Shown: positions 39,102 through 49,442, counted from the first letter of the stretch. The stretch: 64,000 nucleotides of DNA from Yersinia rochesterensis (GCF_003600645.1 NZ_CP032482.1:1116001-1180000), one strand, 5' to 3'. Numbers and translations are program-made. Notes: generated by a model not told the origin, from the sequence alone.

Positions 39102-42100
39102 ATGAATCACAAGGGTTTACATCGGTTAATGTCGAAAATAAAAGGGCGTCAAATGGCACTCTTGGTCAGTGCCGTGCTGTTATTGGCGGGCTGTGATGAT
39201 GAGAGTAAAAATAAGGATGTTGCCGCTCCATCTACCCCGGTCACGACACAGACCAGTGAACCGGCAGCCAAAGTTGCGGTGAGCAAAATAGACGATGTAA
39301 ATAAGTTGGCGGAGCTGACAAAACAGCATGCGGGTCAGCCACTAACCTTACTGGATGCCTCTGAGTTACAACTCGATGGTGCCAGTGCCATGGTGCTGAC
39401 TTTCTCGCAGCCATTGGATCCCAAGCAAGATTTCTCCTCTCTGGTGCATTTGGTTGATACTGTTAGCGGCAAAATCGACGGGGCTTGGGAGCTGTCCGAC
39501 AATCTGATGGAGCTGCGGTTACGCCATCTTAAACCTGAACGTAAATTGCTACTGACCGTCGACAGCACCTTGAAAGGGATCGGCGGTACTGAGCTGGGTA
39601 AACAACAACAGCAGCAAATAACCACCCGCGATATCAAACCGAGTGTCGGGTTTGCCAGTAAAGGTTCTTTATTGCCGGGTAAATTGGCACAGGGCTTGCC
39701 GGTGATGGCGCTTAATGTTGATAGCATTGATGTTAACTTTTTCCGCATTAAGCAAAGCAGCCTGGCTAATTTCCTGGCGAACTGGCAGTACCGCAGCGCG
39801 CTGTCGAATTGGGAATCGGACGAATTGTTGAAAATGGCCGATCTAGTCTATACCGGCCGATTTGACCTCAATCCTACCGCCAATACCCGCGAAAAACTGA
39901 TGCTTCCATTAGCCGAAATCAAGCCGCTGCAAGAATCCGGTGTTTATTTGGCGGTGATGCAACAAGCCGGGCGTTACAGCTACACCAATGCGGCCACCTT
40001 ATTTACGCTTAGTGATATGGGTGTTTCGCTGCACAGCTACCATGACCGGATGGATGTCTTTACCCAAGCATTAGCTGGCGGGGCGGCCTTGAAAGGGGTG
40101 CAGCTGCAATTGCTGGATGAAAAAGGCCAAGTGCTGGCACAGGTTGAAACTGACGGTCAGGGCCATGCGCAGTTGGAAAAGAATGCTAAGGCGAAATTGC
40201 TGCTGGCTTCGCAAAACGGCCAAACCAGCTTGATTGATTTCAATACACCGGCGCTGGATCTGGCCGAGTTTGATATCGCCGGGCCGGAAGGTTTCCAAAA
40301 GCAATTTTTTGTTTTTGGCCCGCGAGACCTTTATCGCCCCGGAGAAACGTTAATTGTCAATGGGTTACTGCGTGACGCTGATGGTAAACCCCTGACCACC
40401 CAGCCGGTTAAAGTGGATATTCTCAAGCCCGATAACCAAGTGGTGCGCAGCTTTGTTTGGCAGCCGCAAGCCGGTTTGTATCAATATCAATACGCCATTC
40501 CGGAAGGCGGCCCCACCGGTGAATGGTCACTGCGCATGAATCTGGGCGATAACCAGCCGCGCCTGTATAAATTTAAAGTCGAAGATTTTCTGCCAGAACG
40601 CATGGCATTAGAGATTGCCACGAGTCAAGAACCCATTGCCACCGACAGCGAAGCGAGCTTTGCCATCACTGGCCGCTATCTTTATGGCGCTCCAGCATCC
40701 GGTAACCGGTTGCAAGGGCAGTTATTCCTGCGCCCATTGCGGGAAGCGGTGGCATCATTACCCGGTTTTGAATTCGGTTCAGTTATTGAAGAAAATCTCT
40801 CGCGCACCTTGGATGAGTTTGATACCACACTCGACAGTGATGGCCAAGCTGACATCGAAGTCGATAACAGTTGGCAGAATGCGCAATCGCCGCTGAAACT
40901 GATTTTACAGGCTAGTTTGCTGGAATCCGGCGGGCGGCCGGTCACACGGCGCGCTGAGCAAGCATTGTGGCCAGCTGATGCGCTGGTGGGGATTCGCCCC
41001 TTGTTTAACCAGCAGCAAGTTTATGATTACCGCAGTGACAGCTATAAATCGCAGGCCATGGTTGATCAAGACACCAGCGCTGATTTCGACATTGTTTATG
41101 CTAATGCTGACGGTGAAAAACTGGCGGTGAATGGTTTGAAAGTCAAACTGGTGCGTGAGCGCCGCGACTACTATTGGCAGTGGTCAGAAAGTGATGGCTG
41201 GCAGTCACTGTATGATAAAAAAGATCTGACACTGGCCGAGCAGTCAGTGAATATTCCCGCCGACGGCAGCGCCAAGGTCAGCTTCCCGGTGGAGTGGGGC
41301 GCATATCGTATTGAGGTGAGTCATCCAGATAATGAATTAGTCACTAGCTCCCGTTTCTGGGCGGGGTATAGCTGGCAGGATAATACCGGCGGCAGTGGCG
41401 CGGTTCGGCCCGATCAAGTCAAACTGACACTGGATAAACCGGCTTATCGCCCGGGCGAAAAAGTAAAATTACACATTGAAGCCCCGGCTGCCGGTAATGG
41501 CTATTTGCTGGTGGAGTCCAGTGACGGCCCATTGTGGTGGCAGGAGGTGACCATTCCGGCTGGCGGCGCTGAGGTTGAAGTGCCGATTAACAAACAGTGG
41601 AACCGCCATGATTTGTATCTTAGCGCGACAGTAATTCGCCCTGGTGATAAGTCACAGCAGGCGACCCCCAAACGCGCCATTGGTTTGCTGCATCTGCCGC
41701 TGGTGGATGAAACCCGCAAACTGGCGCTCGAGCTGGAATCACCGGAGCGAATTCGCCCGAATCAGACCTTGACGGTCAAGGTGAAAGCTAGCCGCACCGG
41801 TGCGCCGTTACCCGAAAAAGTGCAAGTATTGTTGTCGGCGGTTGACAGCGGGATTCTCAATATCACGGATTACGCCACGCCAGATCCCTATGACGCTTTC
41901 TTTGGTCGCAAACGCTACAGTGCTGATCAATATGATGTTTATGGGCAATTAATTGAAGGGCAGGGGCGGTTGGCGAGTCTGCGTTTTGGTGGGGATGGGG
42001 ATGACGAAGATGCGCTTTCCCGTGGTGGTAAAAAGCCCATTACGGAAGTCACTATTGTGGCGCAACAAGCCCAGCCGGTGACATTAAACGCACAGGGTGA

Positions 42101-44138
42101 GGGCACCATTGAACTGGCTATCCCTGACTTTAACGGTGAGCTGCGCTTGATGGCACAAGCCTGGAGCGAAGAAGATTTCGGTAAAACGGAAGCTAAAGTG
42201 GTGGTCGCGGCCCCATTGATCGCCCAACTCGCCACCCCGCGTTTCCTGGCCGGAGGGGATAGTACCCAACTGGCCTTGGATTTGAGCAATTTATCCGGCC
42301 AACCTCAAACTTTGTCACTTCAATGGGCCGCCAGCGATTTACTGGCACTCAATGGCGCACAAAACCAAGCTATCTCGCTGGCCAATGGCGAGCGCAAGAC
42401 GGTGCTGATCCCGGTGCGGGCCTTGAATGGCTTTGGGCAGGGTGATATCGGCCTGACCATCACGGGGATGGTTTTACCGAATGAAAAGCTGCCGGATTAC
42501 CAGCATCATTGGAAAATTGGAGTGCGGCCCGCGTATCCGGCTCAGACTCGCCATTTCGCCAATGTGTTGCACAGTGGTGATAGCTGGAGTTTACCCGCAG
42601 AGGCTACCGCAGGGCTGGCCGCTGAAACTCTACAAGGGAAATTGCTGATAACCAGCCGGCCGCCACTGAATTTAGCGCGTTATATCAGTGAGTTATATGC
42701 CTATCCTTATGGCTGTCTGGAACAAACCGTCAGCGGGTTATATCCCTCTTTGTACAGCAATCATGCTCAATTGACGGCGCTGGGTATCAAGGCCGACAGT
42801 GATGAAAAACGGCGCAAAAGCATTGATGTCGGTATCGAGCATTTGCTCAGTATGCAGCGCTATAACGGCGGTTTCGGCTTATGGAGCAATAATAGCCCAG
42901 AAGAATTTTGGCTGACGGCTTATGCCACTGATTTCCTCTATCGCGCCAGCCAGCAAGGGTACAGTGTGCCAGTAGCGGCGCTCACTGCGGCGAATAATCG
43001 TTTGCAGCGCTATTTACAAGACCCGAGCCAAATTGAAATTCGCTACAGCGAACAAACTAAACATACCCGTTTTGCGGTGCAGGCCTACGCGGGCTTGGTG
43101 TTGGCACAGCAGCAGCAAGCTTCATTGGGCGCTTTGCGCCAATTGTATAGCCGCAGCAATGATGCGCACTCCGGTTTGCCGTTGGTGCAACTGGGCGTGG
43201 CGCTGAAATTGATGGGGGATATGCCACGAGCTAAAGAGGCCATTACCCAAGGGCTGAACACCAGCCGCAGTGATAAAGATTATTGGCTGGAAGATTACGG
43301 CAGTTCGCTGCGCGATGATGCGCTGATTTTAGCCCTGTTAACTGATAACAATTTACTGCCGGAAGCGCGTGATACCCGGCTGTTGGCACTGTCTGATGCG
43401 CTGACCAGCCGCAACTATCTGTCCACGCAGGAGAGCAATGCGGTATTCCTTGCGGGCCGCACATTGATGAGTGGGGCAGAAACGCCGTGGCAGGTGGCGA
43501 TAGCTCCACAGGTTGAGCCGATCGAACAGGTAGCAACATTGACGCAAAGCACGGCATTGAACCAAAACTGGTCGGCGCAACAGCTGGCGAGCGGAATGCA
43601 ATTACAAAACCGTGGCGATGTTGCTTTGTATAGCCGTGTGGATATCGTGGGATACCCGCAGCAAACGCCTGCGCCATTTAGCAATAATTTACATATCACC
43701 CGCAGTTATATGGGGCTTGATGGCCAGCCGCTGCGCTTATCACAGTTGAAAAGTGGCGAGTTAGTTTTGGTGCATTTAGATGTCTGGGCCGATAAACGGG
43801 TGCCAGATGCGCTGGTGGTCGATTTGCTGCCCGCCGGTTTGGAATTGGAAAACCAAAACTTGGGCGACAGCAGTGCCAGTCTGGGGGATAGCGCCAGCAG
43901 TGTGACGGAGTTGATGCAAGATATGCAGCAGTCGGATATCAAACATCAGGAATTTCGCGATGACCGCTATGTTGCCGCAGTCAATGTCGATGGATACCGC
44001 CACACCACCTTGCTATACCTGGCGCGCGCGGTAACACCGGGAGTCTATCAAGTGCCTGCGCCACAGGTGGAATCTATGTATGTTCCGGACTGGCGAGCAC
44101 TGGGTAGCACGGTGTCGCAGCTCGAAATAGTGAAGTAA
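39102..44138 (+). CDS. yfhM: alpha-2-macroglobulin family lipoprotein
   Basis: Bacterial alpha-2-macroglobulin traps proteases in the periplasm and works with PBP1C in envelope defence and repair. The ATG at 39102, with GGGAGAGAG before it, gives 1678 residues (E. coli about 1650). The open frame extends to 38937 through AT-rich repeats but lacks a signal there. The signal peptide ends in the lipobox LLLAGC. Macroglobulin beta-domains follow. The thioester motif is CLEQ (about Cys1205, in YPYGCLEQTVSGLYPS), in front of the alpha-helical thioester domain. It forms a two-gene unit with pbpC. Confidence 0.95.
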   Translation: MNHKGLHRLMSKIKGRQMALLVSAVLLLAGCDDESKNKDVAAPSTPVTTQTSEPAAKVAVSKIDDVNKLAELTKQHAGQPLTLLDASELQLDGASAMVLTFSQPLDPKQDFSSLVHLVDTVSGKIDGAWELSDNLMELRLRHLKPERKLLLTVDSTLKGIGGTELGKQQQQQITTRDIKPSVGFASKGSLLPGKLAQGLPVMALNVDSIDVNFFRIKQSSLANFLANWQYRSALSNWESDELLKMADLVYTGRFDLNPTANTREKLMLPLAEIKPLQESGVYLAVMQQAGRYSYTNAATLFTLSDMGVSLHSYHDRMDVFTQALAGGAALKGVQLQLLDEKGQVLAQVETDGQGHAQLEKNAKAKLLLASQNGQTSLIDFNTPALDLAEFDIAGPEGFQKQFFVFGPRDLYRPGETLIVNGLLRDADGKPLTTQPVKVDILKPDNQVVRSFVWQPQAGLYQYQYAIPEGGPTGEWSLRMNLGDNQPRLYKFKVEDFLPERMALEIATSQEPIATDSEASFAITGRYLYGAPASGNRLQGQLFLRPLREAVASLPGFEFGSVIEENLSRTLDEFDTTLDSDGQADIEVDNSWQNAQSPLKLILQASLLESGGRPVTRRAEQALWPADALVGIRPLFNQQQVYDYRSDSYKSQAMVDQDTSADFDIVYANADGEKLAVNGLKVKLVRERRDYYWQWSESDGWQSLYDKKDLTLAEQSVNIPADGSAKVSFPVEWGAYRIEVSHPDNELVTSSRFWAGYSWQDNTGGSGAVRPDQVKLTLDKPAYRPGEKVKLHIEAPAAGNGYLLVESSDGPLWWQEVTIPAGGAEVEVPINKQWNRHDLYLSATVIRPGDKSQQATPKRAIGLLHLPLVDETRKLALELESPERIRPNQTLTVKVKASRTGAPLPEKVQVLLSAVDSGILNITDYATPDPYDAFFGRKRYSADQYDVYGQLIEGQGRLASLRFGGDGDDEDALSRGGKKPITEVTIVAQQAQPVTLNAQGEGTIELAIPDFNGELRLMAQAWSEEDFGKTEAKVVVAAPLIAQLATPRFLAGGDSTQLALDLSNLSGQPQTLSLQWAASDLLALNGAQNQAISLANGERKTVLIPVRALNGFGQGDIGLTITGMVLPNEKLPDYQHHWKIGVRPAYPAQTRHFANVLHSGDSWSLPAEATAGLAAETLQGKLLITSRPPLNLARYISELYAYPYGCLEQTVSGLYPSLYSNHAQLTALGIKADSDEKRRKSIDVGIEHLLSMQRYNGGFGLWSNNSPEEFWLTAYATDFLYRASQQGYSVPVAALTAANNRLQRYLQDPSQIEIRYSEQTKHTRFAVQAYAGLVLAQQQQASLGALRQLYSRSNDAHSGLPLVQLGVALKLMGDMPRAKEAITQGLNTSRSDKDYWLEDYGSSLRDDALILALLTDNNLLPEARDTRLLALSDALTSRNYLSTQESNAVFLAGRTLMSGAETPWQVAIAPQVEPIEQVATLTQSTALNQNWSAQQLASGMQLQNRGDVALYSRVDIVGYPQQTPAPFSNNLHITRSYMGLDGQPLRLSQLKSGELVLVHLDVWADKRVPDALVVDLLPAGLELENQNLGDSSASLGDSASSVTELMQDMQQSDIKHQEFRDDRYVAAVNVDGYRHTTLLYLARAVTPGVYQVPAPQVESMYVPDWRALGSTVSQLEIVK

Positions 44139-44145
44139 ACACTTA

Positions 44146-44176
44146 CTCCCCTTTTGCGGTACCGGTAAAAGGGGAG
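44146..44176 (+). promoter_or_regulatory. stem-loop overlapping the pbpC ribosome binding site
   Basis: CTCCCCTTTT (44146-44155) pairs perfectly with AAAAGGGGAG (44167-44176) around an 11-base loop that is itself part-palindromic (GCGGTACCGGT). No T run follows, so termination is unlikely. The right arm contains the AGGGGAG Shine-Dalgarno for pbpC, so folding would hide it. Confidence 0.6.
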
Positions 44177-44189
44177 CGAAATAGTCTTG

Positions 44190-46526
44190 ATGCTAAAAAT
44201 AGGCTTTTCCCGTCATCGCCGTAAAGTTTGGCTGCTGGCGCTTATCGTTTTACTGTTTCCGGCCCTATTGTGGTTGGCGGATAAACGCTGGCCGCTTCCG
44301 CTGACCGAAGTACAGATCGCGCGAGTGGTCACCGCCGAAGATGGCACGCCGTTATGGCGCTTTGCCGATGCTGATGGTGTGTGGCGCTATCCGGTGGCAC
44401 TGCCACAGGTTTCTCCTTATTATCTGCAAGCGCTGCTGACCTTTGAAGACCGCTGGTTTTATTCTCATCCTGGTGTGAACCCATTGGCGCTGGCCCGCGC
44501 CGCCTGGCAGGATTTGCGGGCGGGTAAGATTCTTTCTGGCGGCAGCACCGTATCTATGCAAGTTGCCCGCTTAATCGACCCACATCCCCGCACGTTAGCC
44601 GGTAAACTGCGCCAAGTCTGGCGAACGTTTCAGTTGGAATGGCACTTTTCTAAAGACCAAATTCTCGAAATTTACCTTAATCGCGCCCCTTTCGGCGGCA
44701 CATTGCAAGGGATTGGCGCGGCCAGTTGGACATATCTGGGCAAACCGCCCTCTGAATTAACTCCCGCAGAAGCGGCATTATTGGCCGCGTTGCCGCAAGC
44801 ACCGAGCCGTTTGCGCCCGGATCGCTATCCGCTGCGGGCTAAAGCTGCACGCGATAAAGTGCTAAGTAGACTGGCGGATTACCAGGTGTGGCCGGCGAAG
44901 CAAGTGGCTGATATAAAACAAGAAGATATTTGGCTGGCTCCACGTCAGGTGCCGCAATTAGCGCCATTATTGGCTCGGCGCTTGACGACGGGCAATCAGC
45001 GGGAAGTGATTCAAACTACAGTGGATGCCGGGTTACAGCGGCAATTGGAAGATATGGCCGCAGGTTGGCGTCATCAACTTCCCGAGAAAACGTCATTGGG
45101 ATTGCTGGTGGTGGAGCACAGCGGCATGAAAGTGCGTGCTTACCTCGGCTCGGTCGATTTTCAAGACGACCGCCGCTTCGGCCATGTGGATATGGTCAGC
45201 GCCTGGCGCTCGCCGGGGTCAACATTGAAGCCATTTCTCTACGCGATGGCCTTGGATGATGGCCTGATCCATGCAGAATCACTGCTGCAAGATGTGCCGC
45301 GCCGTTTTGGTGATTATCGGCCCGGCAATTTTGATACCGGATTCCACGGCCCGGTCAGTGCCAGCGAGGCATTGGTGCGTTCATTAAATCTACCGGCGGT
45401 GCAATTACTGGAAGCCTATGGCCCGAAACGTTTTACCGCTAATTTGCGTAATGGCGGTTTGAACTTACGTTTTCCTCTTCACAGTGAACCCAGTTTGGCG
45501 GTGATTTTGGGAGGAACAGGGTCACGGCTGGATCAGTTGGTCGCGGCATACAGTGCTTTTGCGCGCGGCGGAATGGCGGCCAGTTTGCGGTTCGAACCCC
45601 AACAGCAGGTGCAGGAGCGGCGGTTATTTTCGCCAGGCGCTGCATGGATTACCCGGCGAATCATGGCGGGGGAAGCCCGGCCATTACCGGATGATATTTT
45701 ACCGGCCACTGTGCCGCTGGCATGGAAAACCGGCACCAGCTATGGTTATCGTGATGCTTGGGCGATAGGTATTAACGCGCGTTATACCATTGGCGTGTGG
45801 GTTGGTCGGCCAGATGGTACACCGGTCGCCGGGCAGTTTGGTTATGCCACTGCCATTCCTATTCTTAATCAGGTCAATAACTTACTGATGACGGGATTAC
45901 AGCAAAATGGCCGCCAGTTGCCTCTTGATCCCCGCCCATCCTCTGTTAGCCGCGAAGAAATTTGCTGGCCGGGTGGGCAACCGCTTGCTGCGGGTGATAG
46001 TAACTGCCGACAGCGGCGGCAAAGCTGGGTTCTTGACGGCACTTTGCCCCCAACCCTGGCTGCACCTGGTCAGGAAAATATGCAGGGTAGCCAACTCCGT
46101 GTGTGGTTAAATCTTCAAGGCAAACGAGTTGCGGCAGATTGCCCGGGCGCTAACCCAGCCCTGTTAACTCTCTGGCCACTACCGCTTGAACCCTGGCTAC
46201 CGCTGGCAGAGCGCCGTAGCCAAAGACTCCCCGCAGCCAGCAGTGAATGCCCGCCACAAGGTGATATTGAGGCGGCACCCTTGTTGGTTTTAGGTATCCG
46301 TGACGGTGCCGTTGTGAAGCGATTGCCGGGCCGAAATCGTCTCGACCTCCGCTTAGCAGCACAAGGTGGGCGTGGACAAAGATGGTGGTTCCTCAATGGG
46401 GAGCAGGTGGCGGTGACTGAGAATAATCAGTCGTGGATACAAACATTAACAACACCGGGCCGTTATCAGCTTAATATATTGGATGAAAGTGGGCAGGTGA
46501 GTAATTTGGTATTTAAATTAAATTAG
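44190..46526 (+). CDS. pbpC: penicillin-binding protein 1C
   Basis: A bifunctional class A peptidoglycan synthase. The ATG at 44190 gives 778 residues; a TTG just before (44187) is an alternative. A membrane anchor is at about 13-31. The glycosyltransferase domain has LLTFEDRWFYSHPGVN and GGSTVSMQVARL. The transpeptidase has its serine at about 344 (SPGSTLKPF), the SLN motif (RSLNLPAVQ) and KTGTS. A C-terminal BiPBP_C-type domain follows (GDIEAAPLLVLGI). It lies 51 bp after yfhM. Confidence 0.95.
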   Translation: MLKIGFSRHRRKVWLLALIVLLFPALLWLADKRWPLPLTEVQIARVVTAEDGTPLWRFADADGVWRYPVALPQVSPYYLQALLTFEDRWFYSHPGVNPLALARAAWQDLRAGKILSGGSTVSMQVARLIDPHPRTLAGKLRQVWRTFQLEWHFSKDQILEIYLNRAPFGGTLQGIGAASWTYLGKPPSELTPAEAALLAALPQAPSRLRPDRYPLRAKAARDKVLSRLADYQVWPAKQVADIKQEDIWLAPRQVPQLAPLLARRLTTGNQREVIQTTVDAGLQRQLEDMAAGWRHQLPEKTSLGLLVVEHSGMKVRAYLGSVDFQDDRRFGHVDMVSAWRSPGSTLKPFLYAMALDDGLIHAESLLQDVPRRFGDYRPGNFDTGFHGPVSASEALVRSLNLPAVQLLEAYGPKRFTANLRNGGLNLRFPLHSEPSLAVILGGTGSRLDQLVAAYSAFARGGMAASLRFEPQQQVQERRLFSPGAAWITRRIMAGEARPLPDDILPATVPLAWKTGTSYGYRDAWAIGINARYTIGVWVGRPDGTPVAGQFGYATAIPILNQVNNLLMTGLQQNGRQLPLDPRPSSVSREEICWPGGQPLAAGDSNCRQRRQSWVLDGTLPPTLAAPGQENMQGSQLRVWLNLQGKRVAADCPGANPALLTLWPLPLEPWLPLAERRSQRLPAASSECPPQGDIEAAPLLVLGIRDGAVVKRLPGRNRLDLRLAAQGGRGQRWWFLNGEQVAVTENNQSWIQTLTTPGRYQLNILDESGQVSNLVFKLN

Positions 46527-46757
46527 CAATTATGCTTATGATTTTAAATGATAGTCTATTTTTTCTATTTCACTAAAATAATATGCTTGTAATAAAAATC
46601 ATATTAATGACCTTCTTTATTTTAATGTAATATGTTCGAAGTTATTTTTATATGATTTCCTTTAATTTCAGGTTAATGGTGCGCTTAATTTTGTTAAGAA
46701 CTTTACTATAATAAAATAATGTAATTTCATTATAATTAATAAAATATTGGAGGATGT
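46527..46757. other. AT-rich gap before the crystallin gene
   Basis: 231 bp, strongly AT-rich, with no gene or clear terminator. It resembles the first half of the following gene in composition, so it was probably acquired with it; H-NS silencing would be expected on composition. Confidence 0.5.
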
Positions 46758-49274
46758 ATGATAAGAAATAAAATTCCATTCATATTGTTTTCGTTAGTTT
46801 CAATGTTAAGTTTTGATGTGTTTTCTAATGACCCTAAAGTTTGTTTTTTCGTTGATGAAAATTATAAGGGGGAATCTCTTTGTACTACAGAGGGTAATGC
46901 TATTAATGATATACCTCTTAAGTGGAATGATCGGATATCGTCAATTTCTGTTCCTCGTGGGTTAGTGGTTTCTATTTTTAAAGATATCAACTTTTCTGGC
47001 AGAACATTAACATTGAAAGATAGTGTGGATTCATTGTCATCCCTGCGCTGGGCAGATTTAAATGACAACATTAGTTCTTTTAAGGTCAGAAGCGCCGCGT
47101 GTTTTTATGAACTTGATGCGTTTGCTGGTGACTCGTTTTGTTTGTCCGGTAATGAGAGTTTAGACCTTTATCATGACAGTGATCCTGCGGATCGTAAATA
47201 TCATATCGTCAATACATTTAATGATAGAATTAGTTCTATAAAGCTACCGCCAGATACTCAAGTGACTCTTTATGAAGATGATAATTACAGCGGGAAATAT
47301 TATGTAATAATGAATGATTTTTCTGCTGGCGATTTAGAAGCAATTGGTATGAATAAAAATATAACCAGCATGAAGGTTTCTCAACAGGAGTATTTTACTT
47401 GTGATCAATATTGTATTGTGAAAAAATCTATTTATATTCCTATAGGGTATGAATTTGGAAAATATTGGATAGATGACAGAATTAAATATAAAGATGTATT
47501 AATTAGTTTCAATATTAGTGGGGAAGATAATTATGCCATTAAACTTTTTGATGGCGGCATTATCAAGGTTATGGGGTTGGTGATATTGTTGCTGCATAAG
47601 AATCACCAAGAAAATAGTTATATATTTGAATTAGATGAACTTAGTGATACATTATCATTTCTATTTAGGTTTAATGGTGGTTATTCTGAAGTTCAGTTTA
47701 TTGAGTCTGTGGGGAGTCAAGCAGTATATATATCACCTTTGGTTGGTTCTTTATTTGATGTTGAATTTGCTAATATAAGATTATTTGTTGAGAATTATAA
47801 TAACAAATATTATGATCATAAAAGTAAGCCTCTGATTATTAATAAAGTCGTCCTGGCAGCAGAGAAGATGTCATCTCGACAGGTACGAAGCTTTATTGGA
47901 AATGCTGCCTGTTGGTTTATACCCATCATTAGTATTTATAACTATGTTATCCAAGGTAACTGCAATCAAGCCGACAGGTTTATAAATAATACTGTTGCTT
48001 TCTTTGCTAATAACGACAATAAAATATTACAAATATCTGGTTCTGCAAAGCCGTTGCCGAAAAAAAACACTAATAACACTATGGAGTTTGAAACGAGTAT
48101 TACAGATATTTCTTCTGACATTGAGGCAACATTAACACATATAAATGTTGATATGTGGAGCAAAGCATTAACCATACCGGCGACTGCATTAGCCTGCAAG
48201 GTGCCGATGAAAGAACAATTATTGCCTAATTTACGTATTCGGCGTGATCTAACCCCGAATTGTGTTGATTGGACATTAAGTATTTTGACTGATTTCACTT
48301 TGCTATTTGGTGACAGTGTAGATCATTGGAATGCTGAAAATTTTGGTCGTGTCATTGAACACATTATTAAAGAGGGAAATATCGATGATACGCAGACGAA
48401 TGGCCTGGTGGAAACGCGGTTGATTGAAAGTGTTCAGGCACATCTGGCTGAAAATGCGGCGGGTTTTTTACACATCAAAACGGCATTTGATTTCTCACAG
48501 CTTAGTTATGCCAATTATTTGCGCCAGCATGACGCTGATAATAGCGCCCACTCACCGGCGGTAGCACAGGAGTTATCCTTGGGTCGTTATGAATTAGCGC
48601 TGCCAAATTTTCAATTTACCGTGACCCCGCCCCGTATACGTCGAGGGGGGAATTGGGTAGAAGATTCCGAATTAAATTTTGATATAGAGGTGATTAGTGG
48701 GACTACGGACAACACACTGGCAGCCAGGCTAAATATTATACCAGTGATTAACCAATGGCGAAAAGTGTATCACCAAGCTAAACAACCCTCTCTGACGGTG
48801 CCTGCATCAGGTGAAAATATGGATGATCCGGTTAGCAAGGATGATAAGGTTTTGACTGATACTGGTGCTAGCAGTAGTGCCGGTAGGAGGGGGATTAATG
48901 ATGCGGTCACGACTGGTGATGGAGTGATTGAGGCAGCGCGTATTGTTAGTGATGTTGCGCAAAGTTGGTTGCGAACCAGCAGTGATGACTATATTTATGT
49001 GGTAGTCCGCCTTTCCGGGCAGATAATTAGCATCACAATGGCTATTGATATCAATGAGTTTGATGTTGGTATTTCAGGTTCACTGACTCACCCTGATTAT
49101 GTATTACACCCAGAGGCAGAAGGCACAATAAGAGGGGCAGGAACTGCAGCGATCCGGGCTTTGGCTGAGCACTTGAGTAAAAAAGGCAAACGAGCGCTAG
49201 TATCCGACGTTATCAGTAAGCCTTCGGCCATTGTCAAAAAGAAAGTGGGATTTAAGTTTATTGATGAGCTCTGA
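46758..49274 (+). CDS. exported beta-gamma-crystallin protein with GNAT-like C-terminus
   Basis: An 838-residue protein with a signal peptide (about 1-24) and GGAGG before the ATG. Residues about 27-210 form two beta-gamma-crystallin domains of two Greek-key motifs each. Calcium-type motifs are NDRISS, NDNISS, NDRISS and a weaker NKNITS. Y. pestis has a published exported calcium-binding protein of this kind ('Yersinia crystallin'). The middle (about 210-735) matches nothing I know. The last 100 residues resemble a GNAT acetyltransferase: GTIRGAGTAAIRALAEHLSK like the acetyl-CoA loop, then SAIVKKKVGFKFID. The first 1.4 kb is much more AT-rich than the rest. No partner or immunity gene is adjacent. 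It stands alone between pbpC and ndk. Confidence 0.8.
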   Translation: MIRNKIPFILFSLVSMLSFDVFSNDPKVCFFVDENYKGESLCTTEGNAINDIPLKWNDRISSISVPRGLVVSIFKDINFSGRTLTLKDSVDSLSSLRWADLNDNISSFKVRSAACFYELDAFAGDSFCLSGNESLDLYHDSDPADRKYHIVNTFNDRISSIKLPPDTQVTLYEDDNYSGKYYVIMNDFSAGDLEAIGMNKNITSMKVSQQEYFTCDQYCIVKKSIYIPIGYEFGKYWIDDRIKYKDVLISFNISGEDNYAIKLFDGGIIKVMGLVILLLHKNHQENSYIFELDELSDTLSFLFRFNGGYSEVQFIESVGSQAVYISPLVGSLFDVEFANIRLFVENYNNKYYDHKSKPLIINKVVLAAEKMSSRQVRSFIGNAACWFIPIISIYNYVIQGNCNQADRFINNTVAFFANNDNKILQISGSAKPLPKKNTNNTMEFETSITDISSDIEATLTHINVDMWSKALTIPATALACKVPMKEQLLPNLRIRRDLTPNCVDWTLSILTDFTLLFGDSVDHWNAENFGRVIEHIIKEGNIDDTQTNGLVETRLIESVQAHLAENAAGFLHIKTAFDFSQLSYANYLRQHDADNSAHSPAVAQELSLGRYELALPNFQFTVTPPRIRRGGNWVEDSELNFDIEVISGTTDNTLAARLNIIPVINQWRKVYHQAKQPSLTVPASGENMDDPVSKDDKVLTDTGASSSAGRRGINDAVTTGDGVIEAARIVSDVAQSWLRTSSDDYIYVVVRLSGQIISITMAIDINEFDVGISGSLTHPDYVLHPEAEGTIRGAGTAAIRALAEHLSKKGKRALVSDVISKPSAIVKKKVGFKFIDEL

Positions 49275-49436
49275 CCCCAAATTCACCTGTGCTGCCAGGG
49301 AGTTGCCTTTTAATAGGGGGCAGTGATAAAACAGGTTTGTATCTAAAATGTGAGTTGTGCATAAAAATGAGCAATTAAGATAAAATTTTTTTAATGAAAT
49401 GTTGTAATTCCCGTAGGCAAGTGTAAGGCGCGCACA

Positions 49437-49442
49437 TATAAT
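49437..49442 (+). promoter_or_regulatory. probable ndk promoter -10 (TATAAT)
   Basis: A perfect TATAAT 138 bp before ndk, at a return to ordinary base composition; the -35 is weak. The 305-bp gap 49275-49579 holds no other feature I can support. Confidence 0.5.
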
